DNA of 64,000 bases from Allorhodoferax sp032337135. GTDB lineage: Bacteria > Pseudomonadota > Gammaproteobacteria > Burkholderiales > Burkholderiaceae_C. Shown here piece by piece: positions 34,631-44,177 of the stretch (its first letter is position 1; every line of letters starts with the position of its first letter). The notes beneath the pieces were generated by a model that was not told where the DNA came from, made no database searches, and saw nothing but the letters and a program-made list of their open reading frames with translations. Where the stretch lies: assembly GCF_032337135.1 (NCBI RefSeq), contig NZ_JAVXZZ010000001.1, forward strand, positions 1,054,001 to 1,118,000, in the 5' to 3' direction. The translations under genes were made by a program, and so were the position numbers.

Positions 34631-36366
34631 CACTGGGCCGGGCTGGGTTGGCCCATTTCGATCACCCGCACGCGGGCCGCATCCATGTCCTGGATGGCGG
34701 CACGGGCACGATCCGTCTGCGCTTCCCAATCGCTTTGGGAACGGATGATGGTGGGTTTGATCAAAACAATCACTTCGCGCTTGCGCCCGGTAGCTGCCTT
34801 GTTGCCGAACAGCCATGAGAATGCCTTGTCGGTCGTGCCGGGCACGCCCGAGGAGCTGCGGGTCGACTCCATCTGCATCAGGCCGCCGATGGCCACGATG
34901 GCACCGTCCTGGATGCGAACCAGCGTATCGGTTTCATTGACGCTGCTGGAGGCCAGCGGCAGCTTGTAATTGCCCACGGTCCCGAGGTCGATCTGCTTGC
35001 TCTTCTCCGTGACCGTGGTGACAGAGGGGTGGATGTGCAGGGTAATGGTGCTGCCCTCATCCACCTGCGGCGTCACGTCCAGAGAAATGCCGGAGAAGAA
35101 CGGTGTCAGCGTGACGGTAGGCATGGTGGTGCTGTTGCCGCTGGTCGTGGTGCTGGACGTGCTGGCGGTGCCGCCCGAGATGTTTGTCACATACAGCTCA
35201 TCGGTACCGACCTTGAGCACGGCCTTCTGGTTGTTGAGCGTCGCCACGCGCGGGCTTGACAGGGTCTGTACATCACCCTGGGTTTCCAGGAAGCCGAGCA
35301 CCGCCTGGAATTGCGTTGCCGCCAGGGCCAGACCGAACAGTCCACCACCAGCCGCCATCGACGGGGCGCTCACCACGTCATTGATGACGTTGGTACCCGA
35401 GGGGTAGCTGCCCCCGCTGACACCCGAGCCAAACACGCCAATGCCCGTGGTGCCGTCGACACTGGTGCCCATGGCAGCCCAGTTCACACCACTCTGGTAG
35501 CCATCGCGCAACTCGACCGAGATGATCTTGGCTTCCAGCATGACCTGGCGCTCCACCGCGATTTGCGCTGCCTTCAGGAACTTCTCTACCTGACGCAACT
35601 CATCAGGCATGGCGCGCACCATCAGGATACCGGCATGCGGGCTGGCGATGACTGTTCGTCCCTCGGCATTGCCAACCATGGTGCGCACTGCCGCGGCCAT
35701 TTCGGTCCAGAAGTCGGTTCGTGAACTGGTGGAGACACTGCTGCTTTGCTGCTGACCCTGGCTGGATGCGCCACTGGTGGCGTTCGATGCCGTGCCATTG
35801 CTTGCACCCGAGCCTGCCGATCCACCCGACGACACCCGCAAATCGCTGGCGCCGACGCGTTGGGAATTCGGGTAATTGACGGTGAACACGCGCGTCTGCA
35901 GTGTCGGCGGATAGACGGTGATGCGCCGGCCCTCCATCTTGTAGTCGTAACCATAGACATCGCGAATGGCGTCGAGGGCTTCCTTGACGGTGACACCGCG
36001 CAGAGTGACGGAGAGCGTGCCCTTGACATCCGGATGCATGAGCATGCTGTAGCGCGTGTCGGCCACGATGGCCAAGAACACGTCGCGCACCTGGGCGTTG
36101 TTGATGAGCAGGTCGATGCGCGGCTCGGCACTGGCCGTGGGCGGGCTGACGGGTTCGGCCAGTGATTCACTCACCGCAGCAGGTATCGCCTTCGGTGCAG
36201 GCTTGGCAGGGGCCATTTCGGCCTTGATGGCAGCACTGACATCGGGCGTACGCATGGGGCGATCCGCCGCACAACCCGACAACAGGCTGGCCACCACGGC
36301 GGTCGCGATGGCCAAGGCACGCAAGGGTCGCGTGCTGGTCTCCAGCAATTCGAAGTTAGCAGTCAT
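34630..36366 (-). CDS. mshL: MSHA outer-membrane secretin MshL
   Basis: A 578-residue lipoprotein secretin forming the outer-membrane pore for the MSHA pilus. A lipobox LSGC follows a hydrophobic signal (ALAIATAVVASLLSGC). An N-terminal secretin/TonB short domain (RIDLLINNAQVRDVFLAI), a second N-domain with YPPTLQTRVF, a Ser/Gly-rich loop and the C-terminal secretin domain follow, with VPGTTDKAFSWLFG and REVIVLIKPTII. ATG 36366 gives MTANFEL; upstream codons to 36537 have no match. It overlaps mshM and the mshK-like gene, so the operon is tightly coupled. Confidence 0.94.
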   Translation of the reverse strand: MTANFELLETSTRPLRALAIATAVVASLLSGCAADRPMRTPDVSAAIKAEMAPAKPAPKAIPAAVSESLAEPVSPPTASAEPRIDLLINNAQVRDVFLAIVADTRYSMLMHPDVKGTLSVTLRGVTVKEALDAIRDVYGYDYKMEGRRITVYPPTLQTRVFTVNYPNSQRVGASDLRVSSGGSAGSGASNGTASNATSGASSQGQQQSSSVSTSSRTDFWTEMAAAVRTMVGNAEGRTVIASPHAGILMVRAMPDELRQVEKFLKAAQIAVERQVMLEAKIISVELRDGYQSGVNWAAMGTSVDGTTGIGVFGSGVSGGSYPSGTNVINDVVSAPSMAAGGGLFGLALAATQFQAVLGFLETQGDVQTLSSPRVATLNNQKAVLKVGTDELYVTNISGGTASTSSTTTSGNSTTMPTVTLTPFFSGISLDVTPQVDEGSTITLHIHPSVTTVTEKSKQIDLGTVGNYKLPLASSSVNETDTLVRIQDGAIVAIGGLMQMESTRSSSGVPGTTDKAFSWLFGNKAATGRKREVIVLIKPTIIRSQSDWEAQTDRARAAIQDMDAARVRVIEMGQPSPAQ

Positions 36367-36871
36367 GGGCATCATTTTCGCGGTTGGGACGCGGCGCCGC
36401 GCCAGCATCCGGTGAAGATCGGGATTCCGGTGGTGAAGTCGCGCCAGTACGGGGCTTTTTCTTGCGGGTTGATGGGGACTTGGTAGGTGCTGTCGTTCCG
36501 CAACGCGCACTGGCCACACTGCGCTGCACACCGGCAAATCGCGGCTGCTTGGTCAGGCCGCTCGCATCCCGCAGCCAGATCTCGGTTTCCGTGATGCGTT
36601 CGAGCTTGTAGTTGTCCACCGTCTGGCCCGGAGCCACCAGTCGCGATCCCACGACCAGGTAGGGCTTGCCGCCGCGCACCACCACATTGCCGGTGCCGAC
36701 CGGTGAAGTCTGCATGGTGGCCCCGTCGGCCGCAGCACCGTCTAGCCCGGCCGCCGCGGGCGCCACCGTGGGGTCACGCAAGGCAGGCGTGGGCACGGGC
36801 CCCTGCGCCTGCGCAGCGCAAGCCAGTGCCAGCCACGCACAGGCCGACAGCGCATTGAACAAGCGCCTCAT
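36356..36871 (-). CDS. mshK: MshK-like MSHA biogenesis protein
   Basis: A 171-residue exported protein. A signal peptide (about residues 1-22, cleavage after AAQA) precedes LRDPTVAP, the conserved start of the MshK/PilP-like domain. The single domain core, GGKPYLVVGSRLVAPGQTVDNYKLERITETEIWLRD, corresponds to the pilus lipoprotein/GspC-like fold. The C-terminal 50 residues are Lys/Arg/Pro/Ser-rich and low complexity. It overlaps mshL by 11 bases and mshJ by 4 bases. The assignment rests on context plus the core domain. Confidence 0.82.
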   Translation of the reverse strand: MRRLFNALSACAWLALACAAQAQGPVPTPALRDPTVAPAAAGLDGAAADGATMQTSPVGTGNVVVRGGKPYLVVGSRLVAPGQTVDNYKLERITETEIWLRDASGLTKQPRFAGVQRSVASARCGTTAPTKSPSTRKKKPRTGATSPPESRSSPDAGAAPRPNRENDAHDC

Positions 36872-37488
36872 GGTGTCACCCCCAGCACGTAGACCTGCAG
36901 CACCATTTCCGGGGGCTGCTGCTCGGCCTTGATCTGCATACTGCCCCAACGCAGATGCGGCAAGGCAGTCTCCAGGGTCTGTACATAGCGCATCAGCTCC
37001 AGGTAGGGCCCCGCGATGCGCAGTTCCAGGCCCTGACGGGTCAGCCCCGGAACGCTCGTGCCGCCAACGCTGCCTGCATCACCCGCAAGCGTCTGGGTAC
37101 CCAGCAGGCTCAGGTTGGGCTGGCGACGCAGGAACTGCACCAATACCGGCTCCAGGGCACGTCCCGTGCCCGTCTGGGCCAATTGGGCCTGGATCTCTTG
37201 ATTCACCGAGGCGATGTCACGCTCCACCGCGGCAATGCCCTCGCGTACGGCCTGGTTCAGGTCCACCGGCTTGCCCGCAGCGACCAACTCGGCCCGCAGA
37301 CGGTTGATTTCGGCCCCTTGGGCTGCGTAGCGTTGCTGCACCGCCTTGAACTGGGTTTGGGATGGCGTGAGCACCAGGGTGTCCACCAGCGCAAGCAAGA
37401 CGGCCATCACGGCCAGAAACAGAATGGCACGCTCGCGCAGGCTCAGGGTATCGACCTTGGCGGCCCATTGCAACAGCTGGGCTTTCAT
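36868..37488 (-). CDS. mshJ: MshJ-like (PilO-type) pilus assembly protein
   Basis: A 206-residue bitopic membrane protein. It has a cytoplasmic N-terminus (KVDTLSLRERAILF), one membrane helix (about residues 23-42), a coiled coil (QFKAVQQRYAAQGAEINRLRAEL) and a periplasmic ferredoxin-like fold of GspM/PilO type (GLELRIAGPYLELMRYVQTLE). This is the MshJ/PilO position in the inner-membrane alignment complex with the MshI-type proteins. Overlaps of 4 bases occur on both sides. Confidence 0.86.
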   Translation of the reverse strand: MKAQLLQWAAKVDTLSLRERAILFLAVMAVLLALVDTLVLTPSQTQFKAVQQRYAAQGAEINRLRAELVAAGKPVDLNQAVREGIAAVERDIASVNQEIQAQLAQTGTGRALEPVLVQFLRRQPNLSLLGTQTLAGDAGSVGGTSVPGLTRQGLELRIAGPYLELMRYVQTLETALPHLRWGSMQIKAEQQPPEMVLQVYVLGVTP

Positions 37489-38183
37489 GGTTTGCGCTCC
37501 ACATCGTTCGTCTTGGGCACGCTCATCGGGCGCGTGCTTCCGAGTTCAAAGGACCACAGCTTGCGACCCACCGCTGCGGGCTGCAACGGCGGCGCCGTTG
37601 GCGCTGCGGGCGACACCGGCGCAACTGCAGCCGGTGCTATGGCCTTCACCTGCACCTGCGACAACTGCAAGCCCTGCAGCAGCGGGTGTGTGGCCATGCG
37701 TGCCACCCAGTCGTTGAGGGCGGCAGGCTCCAGCGTGTAGCCCGATACCCTGAACAAGCCCGCCGACATGGTCACCCCATTGATCCACACCGACGCGGGT
37801 GTGCTGCTGGCAAGGAATTGCAGCCGCGCCGCGTAGCCGTTGCCGGGCTCCGACGCCCCATCCTGCAATGCGGCCAGCAAGGCCTTGCGCTGCTCCAGAT
37901 GGGCCCTGCGGTCTTCAAGCTGATGCGTCAGGCCGGGATCCACCGGCTGTGCGGCGGCTTTGATGCGCTCCAATGCGCTCTTCAAGTTGTCAATGTCCCG
38001 GGCCTGAGACTCCATGGTCTGGGTGTACTGGCGTGCCGCACTCCCCAGGTTCCAGGCCCAGGTGCCGGCCAGCACGGCCCCCAGCACCACAAAAACCCCC
38101 AGACTCGCGGCCATGGTGTGGGCCGAAAAGTACTTCTTCTGCGTCAGCAGAATGGGGGCGCAAAGGTTGATCTGCTGGGCCAT
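37485..38183 (-). CDS. PilN-like MSHA assembly protein (second MshI-type protein)
   Basis: A 232-residue bitopic protein starting MAQQINLCAPILL, which matches the PilN-type INL motif. One membrane helix (about residues 27-47) and a coiled coil follow, then a periplasmic ferredoxin-like domain (SVWINGVTMSAGLFRVSGYTL) and an Ala/Pro-rich tail. In the type IV pilus system PilM binds the INL segment of PilN, so this protein should dock with the upstream MshI product. It lies 2 bases after mshI and overlaps mshJ by 4 bases. Confidence 0.86.
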   Translation of the reverse strand: MAQQINLCAPILLTQKKYFSAHTMAASLGVFVVLGAVLAGTWAWNLGSAARQYTQTMESQARDIDNLKSALERIKAAAQPVDPGLTHQLEDRRAHLEQRKALLAALQDGASEPGNGYAARLQFLASSTPASVWINGVTMSAGLFRVSGYTLEPAALNDWVARMATHPLLQGLQLSQVQVKAIAPAAVAPVSPAAPTAPPLQPAAVGRKLWSFELGSTRPMSVPKTNDVERKP

Positions 38184-38185
38184 GC

Positions 38186-39259
38186 TCAGAGTGTCCGTGT
38201 TTCCGTGCGCAAGAGCAGTCCCAGCAACGGCCAACACTCCATGCGCTCACCCGCAGGCAATGCCGCCCAACCCGGAAACTGGGCCGACAAGTCGATCGCC
38301 TGCACCACCATGCCCAGCTCGCGCGCCAGCCATTGGACCATTTCCGCCGAGCGCTCGCCCGCGGCCACGCGCAAGCCTTGCAAGGGCAAATCGCGCCAGG
38401 TGCGGTCCCACAGGTCCAGTGAACGCTGCAGCTCCACCACCACGCGCTGGTGGGCACCCTGGCCCGTAGCGGAGTAGTCCACCATGCCCGCCGAATAGTC
38501 GGCCCCGAAGGCCTCGCCACCGACGGCGTAGTCCGGAACGTATTCGCCTACCGGCACATAGGCCTGTTCCGCAACGGGTGCGGCCCCCGAGTCGCCCCAG
38601 GACATGGCCATGAAGCCCACAGGCAGGTCCAGCCGACGGGTGAAAAACAGTTCGTCGTTGGCACTGATGGTGAGCAGACCCTGGCGGTCATCGGCCATGG
38701 TCAGCAAGGCATCGGCGCGCTCGGCGCGGCCTTCGGTACGGGCCAGCAACTGCTGCAGATTGCGCTGCGCGGTTTCCTGCACGTCGACCACGCGCACATC
38801 CCATTGCATGGCGTCGCTGAGGTCGAGCAGTTCACGCACCACCGCATTGGCAGCAGCAACCACGAACAGCAGTTCACCCGCCTTGTACTGGCCGTCTCCG
38901 ACCTTGAGCACATCCAGCGTGATGTCATCGATGTGTGCGGTCACCAGATCCTTGATCTGGTAGCGTGCGGCGGCCCGCATCTCTTCCGGGGGGACTTGCG
39001 GTGCGTCGATCTGCAGGAACTGGTACTGCGCCGGGCGCAGCATCGCCTGCGCGGCCAGACCCTTCAGACCCAGCGCTGCCAGCCGTGCCGCAAAGGCTTC
39101 CAGTGCGTCATCACCGCGGCGCTCGACGCCTGCGGCCTTGATTTCGAAGCGCTCACCGCCCAATGGCTTTGCCACGACATAGCTGAGTACACCGTCTGCC
39201 CAGGACACGACCAAGCGGGCACTGGAGGAAGGGCGACGCCATGGCCAGCGCACGCTCAC
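38186..39259 (-). CDS. mshI: MshI (PilM-like) MSHA assembly protein
   Basis: A 357-residue protein of the MshI/PilM-like actin-fold group, lacking a membrane helix. Features are ARLVVSWADGVLSYVV near the N-terminus, QFLQIDAPQVPPEEMRAAARYQIKDL and FVVAAANAVVRELLDLSD. GTG 39259 is chosen because AAGGAG lies 5 bases upstream; a GTG at 39265 overlaps that site. It should form the cytoplasmic ring bound by the PilN-like protein's INL segment. It is first of the mshI-N block, with 127 bases and repeat copy D before it. Confidence 0.87.
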   Translation of the reverse strand: MSVRWPWRRPSSSARLVVSWADGVLSYVVAKPLGGERFEIKAAGVERRGDDALEAFAARLAALGLKGLAAQAMLRPAQYQFLQIDAPQVPPEEMRAAARYQIKDLVTAHIDDITLDVLKVGDGQYKAGELLFVVAAANAVVRELLDLSDAMQWDVRVVDVQETAQRNLQQLLARTEGRAERADALLTMADDRQGLLTISANDELFFTRRLDLPVGFMAMSWGDSGAAPVAEQAYVPVGEYVPDYAVGGEAFGADYSAGMVDYSATGQGAHQRVVVELQRSLDLWDRTWRDLPLQGLRVAAGERSAEMVQWLARELGMVVQAIDLSAQFPGWAALPAGERMECWPLLGLLLRTETRTL

Positions 39260-39337
39260 GCCCACTCCTTGTGGATAACCGAACCGTGACCCTTCACATT
39301 TGTATACATTGGCACATTATTCACCAAGTCGCTCACA

Positions 39338-39386
39338 TATTCATAGCTGGTTGCGCAATAAAGACGGGGGCAGGCGGCCAAAATCA
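39338..39386 (+). repeat. dispersed repeat, copy D (diverged)
   Basis: ATTCATAGCTGGTTGCGCAATAAAGACGGGGGCAGGCGGCC matches the core of copies C and E from TAGCTG through GCGCAAT to the GGGGC and GGCC tail, but lacks the T-rich left end. It sits between mshQ and mshI and may break the MSHA cluster into two transcription units. Confidence 0.7.
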
Positions 39387-42300
39387 TCAGTAGTTTTCGC
39401 GGCGGTAGATGAGCGGGCTCTTGTAGACACCGAATGTGGCACGGGCCGAAGGGTTGGTGTTGGCTGCGCCCCCCCAAGGGTACTGCAGCCAGGGCACGCC
39501 AGCTGTTGCGGCGCTGGCACTGTACCCGGTGGCTGCGTTAGATGTAGTGCAAGTGCTGCCAGCTGCAGCACTACCCAGGTTCAGCGTTACATCCACCCAG
39601 CCGGTGACGTTTCCGACTGGCTGCACCAATCCCAAATTGGGTGTTGGCTTGGCGCCTACCGACCCTCCCGCCGTTCGACAAGCCGCCAGACCATTTTTCG
39701 TGTCCACTGGATAGACAAAGGCAAATTGGCTGGACGCAACGGTGGTGCAGGTATCTGTTCCAGTCCGCCATCCCGCTGTCGCCACTGCTGGAGCATCGTA
39801 ATACTCGAACGCGACAGGCACCGAAAGTCCTGTGCTCAAGCGCTCCGAACCGTAGGCGTTACGCATGCGAACACGCCCGCTGCGAATCACCGTGCTGCCC
39901 TCGGAAAAGCCGCTGGAGGTCACGGCATCGGTGTCGAGTGCCCGCACACCCAGCGTATAGGGGGCAGCCATGGCATAGCTACTCGTTGCACCCACAGCTG
40001 TATTTTGGTATGCATAGGCGGGACTCGCTGACGCTGCGGGGGTAGCAACACCTTTGGAAAAGGTCGAAGCCAACAGTGTGGCGTTGGTCCACACGGGGGC
40101 GCCGGTACAGGAAGAACCGCTGACACACGCAATGGCGGTCGGACCACTGCCGGAATCGCTTACGGTGACCGACTTGGCCCAGGTCGAACCACTGTAGTTT
40201 TGCGTTGTGGCGTTCGCAGCGTTCTGCGCAGTGACGGTCAGCCCCAGCGGCTGCCCTGCGTACGTGAACGCGCCACAGCCCGCGGTTACCGAAGTAATGA
40301 AATGGTCGGGGATAAAACGACCGAAGTAGCTGCTTTGCGTGCTGCCAATGTTGCAGCCATACTTGCCGCCCGACAAGGTGTTGGACGAGGAGCCGGCAAT
40401 GCAGTCACTTGCAGCACTGTCAACCGCAGTGAAAGTGCTGTCCACCACGCCGTCAGCTGCCAACCGAAAATATCCCACCTCCGAGTAGGTAAAGGCCGTT
40501 CCGCTGGCGCCATTGCCGCTGGCTGAAGCCGCCGCAGCGGTAAAGCTTCCTGCCAGGGTACCGGTCTGCTCGGCACCACTATGGGCAGATGCCTTCGTAG
40601 TGTCCAACGTGGGCGTACCGCCATATCCGACGGTACCGGTGTCGGCAGTGAGTGTGAAGGCGGCTCCGGCCTTGATCTTTGGTGCTGCTGTTCCATTGGC
40701 TCCCGTGGAATCCGCATTCGCATTGGAAGAGCTGACAGTAAATGCAGTGGGCCGAATGGCGAAATTGTCCGTGGAGCAGGCCGGTGTGCCACTCCCCTGC
40801 TGCATCCGTACCCGTACATTCTTGGCAGCACCGGCATAGGTAAATGACGCCGATTTGCGCCCACTGGCCAATGTGACACTTTGGGTGCTCGTCAGGCCAG
40901 TACCTGTTGGGCAGGCGCTGGAGGTGGTGTCCACCAGATCCACGGTCAAAGCTGCGCTGCTGGTGGTATCGACCGAAGTTCCGTTCACCGCGACGATGTC
41001 CACACTGAACGCCGTTCCGGCAAGCTTGGTGTAGAGGTTGGTCTTCGGATTGGCACCCACTTCAACCGCATCAAACGCACAGGAGGCCGACGTGTAGGTA
41101 AGAGAACAACTGTTGGTGTTGGTACTGCTGTTGTAACAACTTGCACTGGCATCGGGTGTCGGGCTTACGCTGCCCACACCCAGAACGACCGTTCCAGCAC
41201 TACTCTGGCTAAGGGTTCGTGTCGTCGTCCCACCAGAAAACGTAAAGGTGTCGCCACTGGTCCACCCCGAAGGCGTCAGCCGCACCGTAACAGCGCCTGA
41301 ATAGAGACTGGTGCATGCCGCATTGAGACATGCCTTGAGCGTGACCGACTCAGGAGTGCAGGTGGACGCCGCCCCGTCATGCTCGATCTGGATGTGATCG
41401 AAGGTGCCCGAGCAGTTGCGTCCCAGATTCATGTCGGCCTGCACTTCGGACGCACTAAGCTCGTAGTTGTAGAGCTTGGTCTCGTCAATGTAGCCCTGGA
41501 AATTGCGGCTGCTGATGACAGAACAGGAACCGGTTGCAACGTCTCCACCAACATAGAAGTTGCAACTGTTCTGCTGCAAGGTTCCGGTCCAGCTACCCGA
41601 CGTCGCATCCTGCACTCCATTGATATAGATTTTCTGACGCCCTGCTCCGGTCGCGGAACTGAAGGTGATCGCCACATGGGTCCAGGTATTGAGTGGGATG
41701 GAGCTGGAGGAGGTGATGTTCTGACCATTGTTCCACCACCAGTACAACTTGCCACTTGAATTGATGTGGAACTCATAGTTCACGTCGTTTGAGAGAACGC
41801 TGTAGAGCCCGCCGGAAGCAGGATAGCCAGTCATGTAGATCCACGCCGACGCGGAGAATTTGGTCGTGTAGTTGAACAGGGGACTGGTGGGCACCTGCAC
41901 GACAGCGTTGCCATCAAAACGCCCCGCATTGCAAAAGCTACCGCTGACCGAAGACTTCTGGCTTGCAATGGTCGGACTCGGGACCACTGTGTTGGTTGTG
42001 CTGCTGGCCCCGGTCAGCACCCTCTTGCCATGCAAGCCTGTAGAACCCGAATCGAGCACTTCCCCGGTGGATCCGTTCCATGTCCCCACTGCCTCATCCA
42101 TCCGGTAGTGAGTCACTGCGCCCCCCAATACGAGGACGCTGGCACTCGCTGATGGCGCATTGGGCGCGGTAACGGTATTGGTCTGCGTGCCTTGGGTCAG
42201 CAAGGTGACAGCCAGGCTGAGTTGTGCCGTCGCTCCAGCTGGCAGCGAGGTGATGGTCCATGTGACCGTCTGCCCGGTAACAGCAACACTCCCCAACGTG

Positions 42301-42977
42301 GGAGCCGATGCGGAATACGACATTGATGCGGGAAGTGCATCAGTGATCGTGACGTTGCTGAGGGCACTGCTGCTACTGTTCTTGGCCTTGATGGTGAAGC
42401 TGACCACCGAGTTCAACTGACCGGCAGACGAATCGGCTACCTTGGTGAGGGTCAAGCCGCTGCACTGCGTGTAGGTCGGTGTACAAACACCATTTACCAT
42501 GGTGCTGGAGTTACCGAACGTGATGCTGCTGCCCGTGACATTGCCGGTTACCACGGCATTGTTTCCCAGGTCCACCGACCCCGCAGCGGTAATGTTGCCG
42601 GTGATATTTCCGTTCACGCCGATGACGGTGGAACCGCCCGTGCTGATATTGCCGACGATGACAGGGTCGGTGCCCGATGCAAAGTTCCCTGCGATGTTGA
42701 GAGTGAGCGTGTAGGTGCCGCTGGCGTTGATCGTGACGTTGTTGGACAAGGCCATGTTGCCTGTGACGGTCAGGCTCAGGTTCGAGCTGAGGGTAACGAC
42801 ATCGTTGTTACCCAGGGAGATGCTGCCGGAACACTGGTAGGACGTGCCACTGCCACTGACGGTACCACCGCAGATGGAGGACAGTTGGGCCGGCAGGGTA
42901 TAGCTGGCGGCATGACCCAGGGTGGCAAACAACAGCAGCAAGAGGCCCAGACTCGATCGTAGAAATGCCATGGTCAT
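39387..42977 (-). CDS. mshQ: MshQ-like giant surface adhesin (LamG, DUF6701)
   Basis: A 1196-residue exported protein and likely tip adhesin of the MSHA pilus. It has a signal peptide (about residues 1-24), then a beta-solenoid-like Asn/Gly/Ser-rich region (50-165, repeated GNITGNI, VTGN), a DUF11-type Ig-like domain (about 174-285, SFTIKAKN), a LamG/concanavalin-like domain (about 287-520, FSASAWIYMTG, GYIDETKLYNYELS) and a long DUF6701 C-terminal region rich in paired Cys. The ATG overlaps the mshP stop (ATGA). Length and domain order match MshQ of other beta- and gammaproteobacteria. The ligand is unknown; LamG domains typically bind carbohydrate. Confidence 0.93.
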   Translation of the reverse strand: MTMAFLRSSLGLLLLLFATLGHAASYTLPAQLSSICGGTVSGSGTSYQCSGSISLGNNDVVTLSSNLSLTVTGNMALSNNVTINASGTYTLTLNIAGNFASGTDPVIVGNISTGGSTVIGVNGNITGNITAAGSVDLGNNAVVTGNVTGSSITFGNSSTMVNGVCTPTYTQCSGLTLTKVADSSAGQLNSVVSFTIKAKNSSSSALSNVTITDALPASMSYSASAPTLGSVAVTGQTVTWTITSLPAGATAQLSLAVTLLTQGTQTNTVTAPNAPSASASVLVLGGAVTHYRMDEAVGTWNGSTGEVLDSGSTGLHGKRVLTGASSTTNTVVPSPTIASQKSSVSGSFCNAGRFDGNAVVQVPTSPLFNYTTKFSASAWIYMTGYPASGGLYSVLSNDVNYEFHINSSGKLYWWWNNGQNITSSSSIPLNTWTHVAITFSSATGAGRQKIYINGVQDATSGSWTGTLQQNSCNFYVGGDVATGSCSVISSRNFQGYIDETKLYNYELSASEVQADMNLGRNCSGTFDHIQIEHDGAASTCTPESVTLKACLNAACTSLYSGAVTVRLTPSGWTSGDTFTFSGGTTTRTLSQSSAGTVVLGVGSVSPTPDASASCYNSSTNTNSCSLTYTSASCAFDAVEVGANPKTNLYTKLAGTAFSVDIVAVNGTSVDTTSSAALTVDLVDTTSSACPTGTGLTSTQSVTLASGRKSASFTYAGAAKNVRVRMQQGSGTPACSTDNFAIRPTAFTVSSSNANADSTGANGTAAPKIKAGAAFTLTADTGTVGYGGTPTLDTTKASAHSGAEQTGTLAGSFTAAAASASGNGASGTAFTYSEVGYFRLAADGVVDSTFTAVDSAASDCIAGSSSNTLSGGKYGCNIGSTQSSYFGRFIPDHFITSVTAGCGAFTYAGQPLGLTVTAQNAANATTQNYSGSTWAKSVTVSDSGSGPTAIACVSGSSCTGAPVWTNATLLASTFSKGVATPAASASPAYAYQNTAVGATSSYAMAAPYTLGVRALDTDAVTSSGFSEGSTVIRSGRVRMRNAYGSERLSTGLSVPVAFEYYDAPAVATAGWRTGTDTCTTVASSQFAFVYPVDTKNGLAACRTAGGSVGAKPTPNLGLVQPVGNVTGWVDVTLNLGSAAAGSTCTTSNAATGYSASAATAGVPWLQYPWGGAANTNPSARATFGVYKSPLIYRRENY

Positions 42978-43366
42978 CGCTCCATGCTGGCCGACACGCT
43001 GCGCTCGACGTAACCCTGGGTTCCCGCCGCGCCCAGGGAAGCTACCGCAGTGAAGCGCAGGATGTTGATTGTGGCGCCGCCTTCTGTGTAGGCAGTAGCC
43101 GTACAGACCACTGCCACGGAAATGCCCTGGATGGTCAACGTTGTCGACGCCGCCGGACAGGCCGATGCGGCAGCACCCGCACTGACACCCCATTCCAGCC
43201 CGGCCCGCGCCGCCCAGTAGGCCCGCGAACCCACGGTATCCTGTGCCGACGTGAGCTGCTGGGTATTGGAAAAGCTCACCATGTAGCCCCCGAGTGCGGC
43301 CAGCACCACCACCAGGAAAACGGCGGCCACGGCGGCAAACCCCTTCTGATGACGCGTTGGCTTCAT
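42974..43366 (-). CDS. mshP: MSHA minor pilin-like protein MshP
   Basis: A 130-residue MshP. The N-terminus HQKGFAAVAAVFLVVVLAALGGY is a prepilin-like segment of the PilX/MshP type but lacks the usual Glu at position +5. Its helix is followed by QDTVGSRAYWAARAGLEWG. Two Cys lie in the globular part. The ATG at 43366 overlaps mshO by 4 bases. It probably works in pilus priming with MshO and MshQ, forming a tip complex. Confidence 0.88.
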   Translation of the reverse strand: MKPTRHQKGFAAVAAVFLVVVLAALGGYMVSFSNTQQLTSAQDTVGSRAYWAARAGLEWGVSAGAAASACPAASTTLTIQGISVAVVCTATAYTEGGATINILRFTAVASLGAAGTQGYVERSVSASMER

Positions 43367-44175
43367 GGCGTGTTGTTGACGTGCACCTCGTGCTGGAGAC
43401 TGACAGTTTCCCCACTGTCCGTCAACTGCAGGCTCATGCGTACCAGGGCATTGCGTTGCAGGTCGGAGCCGGTGTAGCTGAAGTTGCAGGCCGAAATGTT
43501 CTTTGCCAAGACCGAGGTCGTGGCGCCCGACCGCGGACAGGAGGCTGGCGCGGCATACGGCAGACCCGTGGTGTAGCGCAGCAGCTGCCCACCGGTGCAC
43601 ACGAATCCGACCACCTGCTCGCCCGCCGGAACGACGTGGAATCGGTTGCTGCCGGACTCCAGTGGAAATTTCTTGGCGACGATGGTGATGGTGGTTTCAG
43701 CAGGCGTACCGGAAACCGTCGGCGCCGGAGTATCAACAACCGCCGTGTTGTCCTGCGCATAGGCGTCCGAACCGGCGATGCCCAGGTTGTACACCACCAC
43801 AACGTCATTTACCGCAATCTGCTGGTCACTGGGGCGTGCCGTGTTGTCGCCCAATTCATTGAAACTGGTGGTACTGGCGGCAAAATTCAGGAAACCGGTG
43901 CCCTGCGCACGGTAGCGCCCGCCGGTTTTGGTCGGAATGAATTCAATGCACTGGTTGGTAGGCGTGCGCACGCTATTGGGCAGCGCCTTGCGGATGTCCC
44001 GCCCCATACGGCGCACCGTGGTGTCCGCCACATCGGTCAGCCCGGCGCGGCGCGCGCTGGCAAAGTAGGCATCGATGGGCCCGCGCATGAACACCGCCAC
44101 CATGCCGCCGATCACTCCCAGGATCACAATGACCATGACGAGTTCGACCAGGGTAAAGCCTCGAAGCTTGCGCAT
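43363..44175 (-). CDS. mshO: MSHA minor pilin MshO
   Basis: A 270-residue minor pilin with a type IV prepilin cleavage site (LRGFTLVELVMVIVILG, including Glu5), a hydrophobic helix and a large globular domain (RDIRKALPNSVRT, then four or more Cys). The ATG at 44175 lies 2 bases after the mshD stop, and the 3' end overlaps mshP. It is likely to sit at the pilus tip, as PilW/MshO-type proteins do, and prime assembly. Confidence 0.93.
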   Translation of the reverse strand: MRKLRGFTLVELVMVIVILGVIGGMVAVFMRGPIDAYFASARRAGLTDVADTTVRRMGRDIRKALPNSVRTPTNQCIEFIPTKTGGRYRAQGTGFLNFAASTTSFNELGDNTARPSDQQIAVNDVVVVYNLGIAGSDAYAQDNTAVVDTPAPTVSGTPAETTITIVAKKFPLESGSNRFHVVPAGEQVVGFVCTGGQLLRYTTGLPYAAPASCPRSGATTSVLAKNISACNFSYTGSDLQRNALVRMSLQLTDSGETVSLQHEVHVNNTP

Positions 44176-44177
44176 GC

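Noticed and set aside
39387..42977. Tandem repeats or CRISPR-like array in the Ser/Thr-rich mshQ region
   Set aside because: The repetition is at protein level (Gly, Asn, Ser, Thr patterns) without regularly spaced identical DNA units.
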